A DNA stretch of 64,000 nt. It comes from Lichenostomus cassidix. Taxonomy: Eukaryota; Chordata; Aves; Passeriformes; Meliphagidae. The translations under genes were made by a program, and so were the position numbers. The notes below the pieces were generated by a model. The model did not search any database and had not been told where the DNA came from. It saw only the letters and a program-made list of their open reading frames with translations. Position 1 is the first letter of the stretch, and every line of letters starts with the position of its first letter. The stretch spans positions 28,547,944 through 28,611,943 of the forward strand of contig CM039188.1 in assembly GCA_008360975.2 (NCBI GenBank), read 5' to 3'. This document shows positions 1 through 11,900 of this stretch, one piece after another.

Positions 1-3000
1 AAAAACAACCCATGAAAGAAAGCTATTACTCTGTCAGGCAGAGTGGTGTTTGTACCATTACAAGGTTTTCCTTGGAGAGCTGCAACTGTGCTGTTTAAGA
101 GTGAAAAATCCAGTGAAATAGACCTGGAGAGCCACTGGCTGGGGTAGCCCCCTAGACCCAACCAAACCAGGGGGATTGGGAGCCACCTTCACCCCATGTC
201 CATCTCCATCCCCAACCCCATCCTCTGCCCTGAGGAGCTGCAGCCACCCCAGGCAGGCCTGGCAGGAGGAGGGATGGGAAGAGCAGAGGAGGCAGCGCCT
301 GCATCCTCAGCTCAGCAACACCAGCTGCAGATGGAAGGAGAAGGGAGTGTTCAAAAGGGGACAGGGATGGCCACTCTAGGGGAATAAGGGTCAGCAGGGA
401 ACAGAACAGCATCTCTGCTGGCCATGCCCATGGAGAGGTTCAAGATCAACTGGTCTGGGAGTTCTCACATCCCAAACCCAGTTGCTGGCACAGCAGCTGT
501 GCCTGCAAGGCAGGATTTTTCCATGCATCTGTAAGCATCCATACTTCTCTCTTAAACACTTAGGACAAGCAATAAGCAGACAACTGCTTTCTGTGTATCA
601 GACATTATCAGGTCTTTCACACACTATAAAGACCTAAATTTTAAGTATTTTTCTCTATAAATTGTAAGTCTTCTTGGTAAGACATACATTGGATTATATA
701 CATAGATCTAAACTCATGAGCAGCCCCTAGGGAACAGCAGGAGGTATTTGCAATTTCTCACAAACAAGGAGGGACAATTGAATTACGGGTGAGCAGCTTC
801 AGCATCAACACAAGGATGTATTTTCCCTCTGAAGTGCTCAGTGAAACTGTGCAACTCGTGGCAGAGATGCCAGAAGCATGGGTCACCCCCACCCCCCCCA
901 AATGACACAATAGATTCAGAAAGGAGAATTATCTTTGTTACAGACAAAGAGCCCATGCCAGGCCACGCAACAAGGGACACGTAGCCAGGGACTTGGGGCT
1001 TTTTAGGGAGAGAGCTTTGGAGCAAGGCTCCCTGCAACATAGAGCCCATGCAGGGACCCAGCATCCACCAAAAACAAGACGGTAATTGAAGGGAGAGAAG
1101 GACTGAAGGAACAGTGCTGCTCTGTTGAGGATGCATGGGGGCCAGTGGGGTCAAAGACTTATTTCCTATGATGTCAAAGAGTCACATACACCCAAAATAC
1201 ACTCAGCATGGAGCACCCGCTGCCCTCACCCACCCTGTCTGGCATGGACAGAGTCAGGAACAAGCAAGGTGAGAGAAGAGCTCCCTTCCAGCATTACAAA
1301 AAGCCCACAAGACAAGCCAGGTGTGCCCACCTACCTCCTTGGAGCACCAGGCACACTTGGGATGGATGAGGAGACACTCTTCGCAGGACGTGGCGCTTCC
1401 ACTGGTGCACAGATTGAGACCTTCAGCAAAAAAGAACAGGATGGGCTGAATGGTTATTCCACCCCAAAACAGTGTTTAGGAGGGTTCTGAGATTCTTAAT
1501 GCTAAACATACTGTAAATTCAAACGAGAGCAAATTGTCTCCCAGGAGCCTAAAAGGCAGGAGAAGCTGTAAATCTCCCTTCACCTGTAAGGAGGTCTTGC
1601 TTTCTTTTCCTTCACCAAGGTAAATGAAAAGGACAGAAACTTCTTTTGGGGTGCTGGGATCCTCTAAAATATGACTGAATCTGGTGATTTTTCTTCACTC
1701 TTTTTCAATGGTTTCTGGTCAATCAGAGAGTCCAGCTACTCACAGTCCCAATGAAATACTTCCATTGCTGTGGACAGAATGCAGTAACTGTTTGACCAGC
1801 CTGAAACATGGAGCTGGCTATCCAAAAGCCCCTGAGACACTGACTTTTTTAAAGCACATCTCAATTTTTCTAGCTGAATATATGGGGAGGCCTCTCCCCA
1901 GAGTTTTCACATTAAAGCAACCTTGAAACATACTCATCTCCCCTTTCACCACAGGTGATTCTCACAGTGGACTCATGTTACAGTACATTACTTTTATTTT
2001 ATTACGAGAGATATTTCCACAGGATATCCAGGTTAAGCTTTGCAGTGTGTTTGCACTGGGACATGTCCAAGGCAGCAGGGGTGGAAGACACTGAGTGCTC
2101 TCCCTGCCCGTGATCCCAGCAGGGGCATCAGCCAGGCTGATGCTCTTTGCTCCTGCATTGCTGGTGCCTGGCAGCACAAGGGGTCCCGAGTGAGTTTCAC
2201 TTACAAAATCCACAATTTGGGCTTTGGGCTTTAAAATCTAAGTGGAACCACACAAGCAAAGCTGAAGCAGACATCAATGGTATGGGCTTTGAATGCAGCA
2301 GCTTGTTCAAGCATGCCTGTGGCTATGAATGTGCCCTTCGATACCACTGATGGCCCAGCTCCCCCGGGTGCAGCTATTAACTTCCACTGTCAATAAATGA
2401 TTAAAGAAATCTTCCACTGAGGCTCCAGCACACAGGCTGCACACTCCAAATGAAACGCCTCAGGCTTGAACTCCCAGTCTGCTATTTTTTCCAACCCAAA
2501 TGTCAATAAAAGCATTGTCAGGCCTCTATTTTCAGCCAGTTGCATCTGCAAATACCAGAGCACCACACTGCTATTGGGTGTAATCCACAGATTCTGCCGA
2601 CTTGCCAATAGCTGCTGGAGTTTTCTCCTGTCCCAAGAATTTTCTGCCATGAGAGCTTTGGAAAAAGGATTTTTGCTGTATCCCATGTGAATATTGCACC
2701 AAGAAATGAAAAGCAGTGGCTGCCTGGGTCGCTCCTGTAAGGGGCTGGGCTGTGAGCACAGGAAGCAGTGAATCAAGCTGGACAGCTGGAGGAAAACCTA
2801 GCGTGCCCTGGACTGAAAACAAAAAGAGGATAAGTAGGTCCTGTCAGTCATTCTCAGTCATCACAGAGGCCTGGCCGTGTCAGAGCCCTGCACTGATGGG
2901 TCTCTGCTGCCCGCAAGGTGGTTAACTCTAACCCCAGAGAGCCAAGCCCTGGACTCTCTCTATGGCTCTCATTCAAACAGGCTCCTTGGGCTCATTCATA

Positions 3001-5356
3001 CCAAACAAGAGCCTTCTTAAGAGAGTGGGTTTTTTTTTTTCCTTCTGGCTGTTACCACATACCCAGGCGTTTCATTCCTTGTTCGCATTCAGAAATTATA
3101 TGCCAGCTCCTGGACATTGCAAGAGCTCAAAACATCAATGGGTAGTATAAAGCAAAATGTATCTTGTTCAACTGACTTAAAATTCACACAGCAATTAACA
3201 CATGCATTTGCAAACCCTACAACATGGCCCAAAGCCTCTCCTTGAGAGCTGCTCTGCCAGCCATGCATGGCAAAAATAATGGGCTTTATATAGCAAATAC
3301 TTGTGTCTGTACCCTGGCTACCCAGCCCTGGCTCTCACAGTGCTTCTCTTGCCCATCCGCATGGAAATATTTACCTCCATTCCTGACTGCTGGATTTTTG
3401 AGAGTTATTTAGTCACAGTAATAGCTGAATGAAAACCAAGGTCTCCTCCTTCCACTGTGTGCCATGACCAAAGCAGCCCACGCTGCTGTGGCCAGCCATG
3501 GGGCGACATTCCTCCCAGTGGCAGCTTTTGAAGTTTCCAAGTATGCTTTTCTTTCCACTCTGTAGCAACACTAAACCATTTCCAGCATTGTTGTGAAAAC
3601 AGAGCTTTGTGAAGCCCTCCAATTTTAGACTGAAACCTGAGCTTTTTGAGCTGGAGCAGAAACATGCAGGATTTTCCAGATGCAAGTCTTTGCTGTGTTT
3701 GATTCAGTGCAGTCTTTCCTGAATCGGGCAGAGGAAGGACCTGATGATGCTCATGCTGGTCCAGATCCTCTCAGATGCTGGGGCAAGTCACCCAGTGAGA
3801 CTGGAAGAAACTTAGTCTGCTCTTTCACTGTGATAGATTTAATGAAACCACTCCTGAAAAACCAACTAGACTTCTTATAATGGGGAAAATTCCACGCAGG
3901 ATTTGGCTGGGATTACTCTGGAGGTAAATAATCCACCCCCCTGGATTGCTGAGCTGCACAGCCCACGTACAGTCCTTCACACTGATGCCAGAGCCCTAAG
4001 CCCTGTAACCTATTTATGTTGCACAGCAGTGTCCAGCAAGAGCAGAGAACATTCTTCCCTTGGACTGAGCTGCAGCAGAGCCCAAAAAAGCAGAGGAAGA
4101 CAGTGCATCCCACCAGACAGTGGAGATTTTAATACATCAAACTACAGATGCAGAACAAGATAGGAAACTCTCATGAAAGATACTCAGCAAATTTACTCAT
4201 AAAGATGCTCCAGGCAATCAGACCTCATTTTAAACCTGTTCTGCAAGAAATCCTGGTTTGGGCAGCTCCTCAAATGGAGATGAATGTACTGGCTTGCTTG
4301 GGGAAGGAGAAAAAAAAGTGATGCACTTTATACATCTAAGTGTGAAAAAGAGCATTTTATCTATGCTTTCAATAAGCATTCTAAGAGACTTGCTCCTGAG
4401 ATTGTCTGCTGCAATACTGAGCCATCAATTTAATGGATCTGACACACAAAATAAATAAAGCTAAGAAAACCTCTTCTGAGTTTTGCAGTCACGTGCCACA
4501 GCACTCTTCAGATTACTCTATAAAATATCAAGTACTGAGAGTAAGCACTGGAATGGTGGATTGAGGCATTTTGTAGGCTCCCTTTTGATAAAAAGTTTCC
4601 CCAAGTGCTCAGAGAGGAGAGGAATCCCATTTCCAGTACTGCTGGAGTAGAGTTACAAACTGCACTGCAGTTCACGTGTGTGTGTGTAAGCCGTGCGAGC
4701 ATCCCACGCGGGACAAGGATCTCTCTCTGGGTGCCACGGAGACCGGGGGGGAACGACACAAGGTGCGAGTGAGGAATGATACAAGGTGCGAGCGTGGAGA
4801 GCGGTCACCGGCAGGGCGACAGACAGCTTTTGCGGGGCTTTCTGCTGCTGCTGCTCATCCCATCGATTAGCGCACAGCGCTCAGGCAAACATCCCGGGGA
4901 AGTGCTTATCCCCGAACAGAAGTGGCTGCAGCCATATCCATCAGGAACATATACAGAGCGAGGTGCACATATAGCAGTTCCGCGCTCTTGAGGTGTAACA
5001 CCCCGCGGATGCGGTCCGTGCCCGCAGCGCTGCCGGAGCGCGGCTCTCCGCTTCCCGCAACCGGGGCACGGCGGGAGGGGGCCGGGGAGCAGCGGCGTGC
5101 CGGGGCCGGCGGGGACGAGCGGAGAGCCCCGGCAGCGGCCACCCCGGGCATGGGGACAGCGGGGACAGCGTCCCGCCGGCTGCGCGGCTGCGGGCGCACG
5201 GCAAAGCGGGCTGCGGGGGGAGGCACCGGGAGGGGGGGCGAGAGGAGGAGAGAACACAGACGGTAACACAGAGCCCCGAGGCGGGTCTGGGGGACATGCC
5301 GCCTTCCGGAGCGGCGCTCGCAGGGCCCGGGGCGGCGGGAGCGGAGCGGCCCTTAC
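1..5356 (-). other. ITGB5: ITGB5 intron 1 (part)
   Basis: This is non-coding sequence downstream, on the minus strand, of the putative ITGB5 exon 1 donor. I see no exon with a convincing splice frame and no recognisable repeat. There is a poly-T run near 3030-3040 and a short GT run near 4677-4687. The intron assignment depends entirely on the exon 1 call. Open frames here are short, overlapping and without recognisable domains. Confidence 0.6.
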
Positions 5357-5462
5357 CTCTGCCGGGCTGCAGCGGCGCGGCCAGGAGGAGGAGGCGGAGG
5401 AGGAGGAGCGGGGGGGGCCGGCGGGCGGCGGCGGGGGCCGGCAGCCCCCCTCGGCGGGGCAT
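5357..5462 (-). CDS. ITGB5: ITGB5 exon 1 (integrin beta-5 signal peptide)
   Basis: Seen: a minus-strand ATG (complement of 5460-5462) in a good context (CCGCACCATGC, A at -3) opens a 106-nt frame. It encodes a basic n-region, then a PPPLLLLRLLLLAAPLQPGR hydrophobic stretch, then a consensus donor GTAAGG at 5351-5356. The exon ends one base into a codon (phase 1). Known: integrin beta subunits are type I membrane proteins with a cleaved signal peptide, and beta-5 pairs with alpha-v to bind vitronectin. Inference: the gene name comes from position, because ITGB5 lies next to MUC13 on the same strand in vertebrates, and from a start resembling the MPR... start of the mammalian protein. The next exon would lie left of this window, so the mature protein cannot be checked here. 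Another secreted protein using this promoter is possible but less likely. Confidence 0.7.
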
Positions 5463-5592
5463 GGTGCGGCGGCCGGGGCGGCCGGGCTGCCCTTCCCGGC
5501 CGGGCCCTCCCGCCGCCTTTTGTGCGGCCGCGGCGGCGGCGGCGGCGGGAGGAGGAGGCGGGGGCGGCGCCGCGGAGCTGCCCGGGGGCGGC

Positions 5593-5621
5593 GGGACGGG
5601 ACGGGACGGGACGGGACGGGG
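5593..5621. repeat. (GGGAC)5 pentanucleotide repeat, G4-prone
   Basis: Five perfect GGGAC units are followed by GGGG. This gives more than four G-triplets spaced by two bases on the plus strand, about 130 bp 5' of the ITGB5 start codon on the template side. Confidence 0.9.
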
Positions 5622-5965
5622 CGGGTGTGCGGGAGCTCGCGTCCGCGTGCCTGCGTCCCTCCCCGCGTGTCCGTGTGTCCGTCCCGCCGCTCAGGGTGCG
5701 CTGCCGCCTCCCCGCCCCGCCGCCCCGCGCAGGAGGCGTAGCCCGTTCGCCGCGGGCGCGGAGCGGGACCGGCGGGCACGGCCGGCCCACGCACACGGGA
5801 CACGCTCCGGCCGACACGTACGGGCTGCCCCTGCAGATGCACATCACCCGGACAGCACCCACAGCAGACACGCGCGGCGTGCACGGACACACGGGCACGG
5901 ATGGAGCCAGGCACACGGACACGGCACACGCACGGATGGACCCACGGGCACACCAGGAATGCGCG

Positions 5966-8900
5966 CCCTGCTCCCCGCACGGCTTGCGCTCATTCCCCGC
6001 GGGTCAATGCCTGCTCTTACGTGGCATTTTCCTGCCCCTGGGGTTTTCTCTGTGCCAACAGACTGTCCATTTGCCGAGGGGCTCTCTGAGCCAGGGCAGC
6101 GCGGCACTCGCTGTCTGACGGATCTTTGGCACGGTTCACGCCCCCGCCGCCTGGGACATCAGCACTTCAGATCGAAAGGAAGCATCGGATTTATGGTCGT
6201 GTTTGGGATGCTGGAGAGCTTTCTGTATTCTTCTGCTTTTAAAATAAATCATAAATCATCCCTAGAGCAGATTATTGATTTTAAAAGCAATTTGTAGTAA
6301 GAGGTAACTTACCCGCGACCTGCAGACCTTCCTGACACCCTCATGTCTGCTACATCTCACCAGCAGATTTTACTTAAAACACCTATGTTGTGTTGCTATT
6401 CTCAGACAGAAGTGATTACCTGTAATGCCACCTGCCAAAATTTCCTCTTACTTGCACCGATTTCCAATGCTGCTTTCACAAACCTCGCTGATCTCTTCAT
6501 ACCACCCGGAAGAAACCAGGTTTAGGTTTCAAGTGACTATTGTTTTAGGAAATACAGACTTACAAGAATTGTTAACATTTTGACAGTCCCAGTGCTGCTA
6601 AATCAAACCAAGTCCTGGTGTGGCTGTAGGAGCATCACAACCATACTGCTTGCAACCAGTGCAAAAATATCACTAAATGCCTCACCAAAACCTCTGCCAT
6701 GGTAGGAGTGTGGTATGTGGGACAGGCAGTAACCTACAAGCTGCTCTCGAGCTGTTGGCTGTGTGTGGGGAAAGGGACAGCATCAGCTCTCCCTATTATC
6801 CCAAAAATACACAATAAGGTGCATGCTGTCACCCTTTATTTATAATAAAAATAATACTGACCATGTTGGGACTGACCTGGAAATGCAAGATGTGATGTGC
6901 AGGAACTTCAAAACAGGTTGTTCCTCTGTGGTATATTTTTAATATTCCTGTGAAAAAAACCAGAAGTGAAATGCAGATCCTGCACATGCAAGAGATAAAG
7001 TACCCAGCGTGAGCCTTACTGCCCTGAGAAGCCTTCTGCAGACCTAGAAGTCTCTTCCTGGATCTTCTGGCCATGCCTAAGTACCCCAAGATGCAACTAC
7101 AACTGCAAATATCCATGGATAGACTCATGTGTGAGAGCTTTAATCACCCCATAGGAGCAGGGAGACCCTCAGCCCTTGTCCCTGTGTCCTGCCATGCTGC
7201 CCCGGGAGCACTGGGTGAAGGAGCAGATGCACAGGGACAAGTGGTGAATGAACAAGGTGGAAAAAGGAAAAGCAGGGGCATGGGGTAAAGAAAAAACTGG
7301 GAGGGAAGGAAACCTCCATCTGAGACTGAGCTGTGGCATCTCAAGGAGCAGAGAAGAGGGCTTGAGGAAGCAGGCAGTACTTTCAGAAGGAATGTACTGC
7401 AGCAGGACCAGAGCCAGGCGAGGCGTAGGAGCTCCCCAGTCACTGGTTATATTTAGCAGGGCTCAGCCGAGGCCAAGCTCTCACTTTCTGCAGGCGCCTG
7501 TGGCACTGGCACAAGCACCCAGTGCCCACTGTGCCCAGGCTGTGCTCATCCCACAGGAAAAGGGAGAAGGTCAGGAGCTGCTACTACGCATTTTTTGAGC
7601 TGGAAGATGTTGTCAGTGCTCAAGATCTGCTACCATGATGTTTGTCAAGCCAAACCCTTTGAAGGTCCCACAGAGTCACAGATGGTTTATCTTACACCAC
7701 TGATCAACAGACCATAGTGTGGGCCCAGAGCCCTGCAGGGAAAGACCCCTGGAGCTCCAGGGGAGGAAGTGCTGTGGCTTCCCTGGTAAGAGTGTTAATA
7801 CCCTTCTCTGAAGCCAGTGCTGTTCTCTTGCCCCACATGCAGCAGCCAAAGGGGATGTAATTGTACTAGTGGCCAAGAGAGCAGCTGTAACACCAAGAGG
7901 GGGATTTTGTGGAGGCAGAATGTGAAGCAGGCAGCTCAGCCCCAAAGCAAGGGCAGCCTTGTGTCCCTGAGGTTGGCCACAGACCAAAAAATGAGGCCTG
8001 AGCAGTGGTAATATGTGGCCTCAAATTAGGTGCATAAAGAAGGTGTTGATATAAATAGTTCCTGCTTGCTGGTGACAAGGGTGCTGGACCAATCTGTTCT
8101 TCTGGAGTCAGGGATGGGGTGGCAGTAAACACCCCAAAAAAAGATTGCCTTCATGTATGAAACCAGAAAACCCCTTGATCTTCCTCCTGCGATTCCCTTG
8201 CTCCGAATAAGGGATTGAGAAAAAAAAGCTTTTTGTGCCCATGTCTTAACAAAATTGTTATATACTCAGTGGAAGATGAGTTTGAGGCAGCACCAAGATT
8301 TTGGGATAAGAACAGAAAGGAGGGCTCTGTCTCCTGGGAATCATGAATGATGACCTACAACAAAGTCTACCTTGATCTCCAGGAACAGCCAGCACCACTG
8401 CCTGTGTCTTTTCTCTCTTGAACATCATGTCTCCTGTTAACAAAATGCCATTCTTGAGAATCACATAACCCATAAAACTCAGATCCCTCAGGCTTCTTCA
8501 AGTATTTCAGTGCCACAGGACCTTGGACTTGGGTTTTCAGTATTGTTGCACGGTTTTGCTGTAACAGAGAGAGGAAAATCCCTGCCTGGAAAAGCCTGAT
8601 CTTTGTGCTCACTTTCTTATCACTTGCATTTTAAAGCTATGGTTAAAGTGGGACATAGACCCAGAGCATCTAACCTGGCCATGGATTTGAAATTGATGCA
8701 ATTATAAGTTGGTTCTTTGGCTCTTTTATCATCAGTTTAAGCAAATAAAATCCTTTATCTGAGATACTTCAGGTGTTTTCCAGATAGGTTTACATTGTCC
8801 TATCTTTCTTGTGGCGGAAAGGGTGGATAAAAGCATCTGAGTCACATCTAGATGTCTGCCATAGCACTGAAGAGGTTCTGGGTTTTCAATGGTGACTCCT

Positions 8901-11900
8901 TCTTCTCTCTGCACCAGTCTGAGCCACTCCCAGGCTCTTGCCCAAGGCCACAGCCTGTTTCAGTGTGAAGCTCCACCTCTGCCTTAATGTTTCACAAAAT
9001 ATTGCCATTATGCAGCAGCAACATCCTGGGATGTCTCTGACTTTATCCCATTTCTACACTCTGTTTGCTACTTACCAGCAGCTCCAGCACTGGATGTAAC
9101 TCATTACAGCCACATTACAGGGTGTAACTCATTCAACCACCACATCTGCAGCACGTTCAGAAGTCATAGGATGCCAGGCACAGCTCTCAGGTGTGCCAGA
9201 AAGACCAGCTAAGAAAGCTAAGATTACCTGTTTCCAGAAGTCACAGTGAAGACAGGGATGGCTGGAGGAGGAATCCACGTGCAGCCTGGCCTTGGGAACC
9301 ACTGGTGCACAGCAGGTCCTGAACATCCCTCAGTCCTTTGGTCCCAGCACTCTCCATACAACAGAAGATGGTCAAACTGGAGCTCAGGTGGTGAACAAAC
9401 TGGACTGATTTACGGTTTTAATAAAAAGGAGTTTTAGAAGAGTTAGGGTCAAACTGGGGTGTAGGATCAGGGATATGAAATAAAAGGCAAATCCATTTGA
9501 ACCTTGGAAACCTCCACCATGTTACAAACAGCTCTTGTATTAGGAAAACTATTTATTTTCCTTTCCAGGTCCTCATCATGCTGTTTGCCAGTTCCTCCTG
9601 GCTGGGCCATGGTGGGAAATAGCAGAGCAGAGGCACAAGCTGTGGGTAGCTTTGCCATCCCTGAGCTGCTTCCTCCAAGTGAGCCCACAGACCAGGCTGC
9701 TGGGGTTTTCACTGCCATGGAAAAAGTTGGTCTCCTGCTTTTTCCAAGGAAGCTATTAAAAAAAATATATAATTCACACAAAATTCTTGTTAGAAATAGG
9801 CAACTACCACATGCCAAAAATTACAATAATAAAGTTAATCCTATTTCTATTCTCTGGCTAAAGATGCAGCACATGTTGCTGCTGCCTGCTATAAAAATAG
9901 ATATAAAAATAGATATTTTTACCATCTAGGGACCAACCTCTGTTCTTAGGTACTCTAAAGCAACATTGCTCCCAAACAACTCCCGACCTGCTGAAAAGCA
10001 GCATTGCAACACTTCTGGGAAGCAGAGAACAGCACCTAGTCATTTGGCCAAGTTTTGACCCTCTCCTACATGGAGAAAATGCAGAGTTCAGAATAAATCT
10101 CTCTGCTAATCCATGCCTGGACTGGAAAGGGAGGGAGGTGCAAGGAGGAGACTTTCCTCATGTCTCTATGGTACATAAAGTTGAGACCAGGATGATGAAG
10201 TCAGACCAAACCTGGCCAAATTTTGCTGTCCCTACAGCCTCTGGAACAGGCTGGGGGCACTTGGCTGCCCGAGAGGCTGTTTTCAGGAGGGGCTTACTGA
10301 TGTGCTGGACTGAAAAGGGTGATGGATATCTCCAGCCATGAGCCACCCCAAAAAATACGCCCAAATCCCCAGAGGGATGGGCGTGGGGATGCACAAGGCT
10401 GGGACACAGGAGAGGGTTAAAAATTAGCAGCTCCATGGAAACCTGCCTGCATATCTGTTAATGGTTAGCCACAAGAAAAGTGTGCTCATTAAAAAGGTTT
10501 TTCCTCCGGAGTGCCTTATCCTGCAACTGCAAAGAGCCAGCTCCATCTTGTGGCCAGGGACTCTGCCTGGTGGCAGAGAGGAAGGAGCGAGAGGAGGGTT
10601 TGACATCCCAGAGGTCCTGCCTCACCACCCTGCACAGCGTGTTCAGAAATATTCTCTCTTCCTGCACATCTTGCCTCACATAAGCTGGTCTCACTTTGGT
10701 TAGCACTGCGGGAGAGCCACAAAAGCCAGGAGTAAATGCGGGATGCATCTAGCACAGGGTTTCTTATAAATGGAGAGCCCAAAGAGATTCCCTTTGTATG
10801 CCTGCATGTAGGGGAAGCATTATTAAATGTGATTTAAAATCAGCAGGTAGAGCCAGCTAGGCTTGGCTGCACTCAAATCTCTGGCAAAATTCCCACTGAA
10901 TGGAGTAAAAGCTCCAGTCCTAAGCACCTAGGTGAGCAGAGTGCTCTGGAGGTACAAACGGCTTTCCAAGGAATTCACCTGGATCTGTGCAGTGTGGACC
11001 TCACAATGTCCCATGCAGCTTTTTTAAATCACAGCTGACACCTGGCTATTTAATCACTATCTGAAATAAATCACTGGACTCTGGTTTTTTGCTTAATTTT
11101 CTGGCCAGTGGGTTTTGCCCAGCATGAGCTTGCTGCAGAGTCTGTTCACACCAATCTTGGAAGGACAGAACAGCTGAGAAATGCTGAAGAGACTACAAGG
11201 AAAGACCTTTCTTTGAAAAGAATAATAATGTACTGTTACACATGTGCAACACAAGCCCTATTTCATTTATAGGAATGATATACAGGCCCAGGCCCACAAT
11301 TCCTCCCCAGAGACCCCTATTCCCATTAATGTCAGTATAAGTTAGGCACTGAAATACCTGCCTGGACTTGACCCCTGATTCTCACCAATTTAAACATTCC
11401 TCTGTTTGAGAGGGGATTAGGAAACTTAGCACTATAATGACCTCTTGAATTCATTGACTGTTCCAGATATGAAACATTTCTTCTTTTAACTTTTGGCTGA
11501 TTTACCCTATAAAAGATCTCTAAGGATAAAAAGACTTCTGAGAAAGCCTTTTTTTCCCCCCAAAGTCTCATTTATGCAGCAGACTTTCTTTCCCCAGCTA
11601 CATCCAGACATCTATGACTAAAGGAGAGGCAGAGATTCCCTAAGGTTTAACCAGACTCGTGTCTTTTAGCATGAGACAGGCAGCAGTGCCACCAGACAGG
11701 GTCTAGAGGAGCTCTCTCAGGAGGGATGAGGGCTTTCCTTGCCCTTCCACTCACCAAGATGTGATGGATGTTACTCCGGGAAAATGTTAGTGTCACTTTT
11801 GAAACTGACTGTCAAACCATGACCAAACTGGGAAACCAGCTGGGACAAATGTCCCTCAGAGTGCTACTAGTGGTATCAGGGTTTCAGAACAGACCAAAAA

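Larger units (their letters stand above)
4940..5965 (-). promoter_or_regulatory. ITGB5: CpG island promoter of ITGB5
   Basis: This is a dense GC- and CpG-rich block, sharply different from the AT-richer flanks. It contains GGC and GGGAC runs and a degenerate CACGGACA-like region (about 5790-5960). It covers the putative first coding exon of ITGB5 and the sequence 5' of it on the minus strand. I see no TATA box, as is usual for CpG-island promoters. Long open frames on both strands here result from the lack of stop codons in GC-rich DNA. A bidirectional promoter cannot be excluded, but nothing recognisable is transcribed to the right. Confidence 0.75.

Noticed and set aside
4805..6297. Very long open frames on both strands in the CpG island (391 codons minus, 333 plus).
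   Set aside because: GC-rich sequence lacks stop codons; the translations are low-complexity Pro/Arg/Gly/Ala. Only the short signal-peptide frame ending at a good donor is credible.
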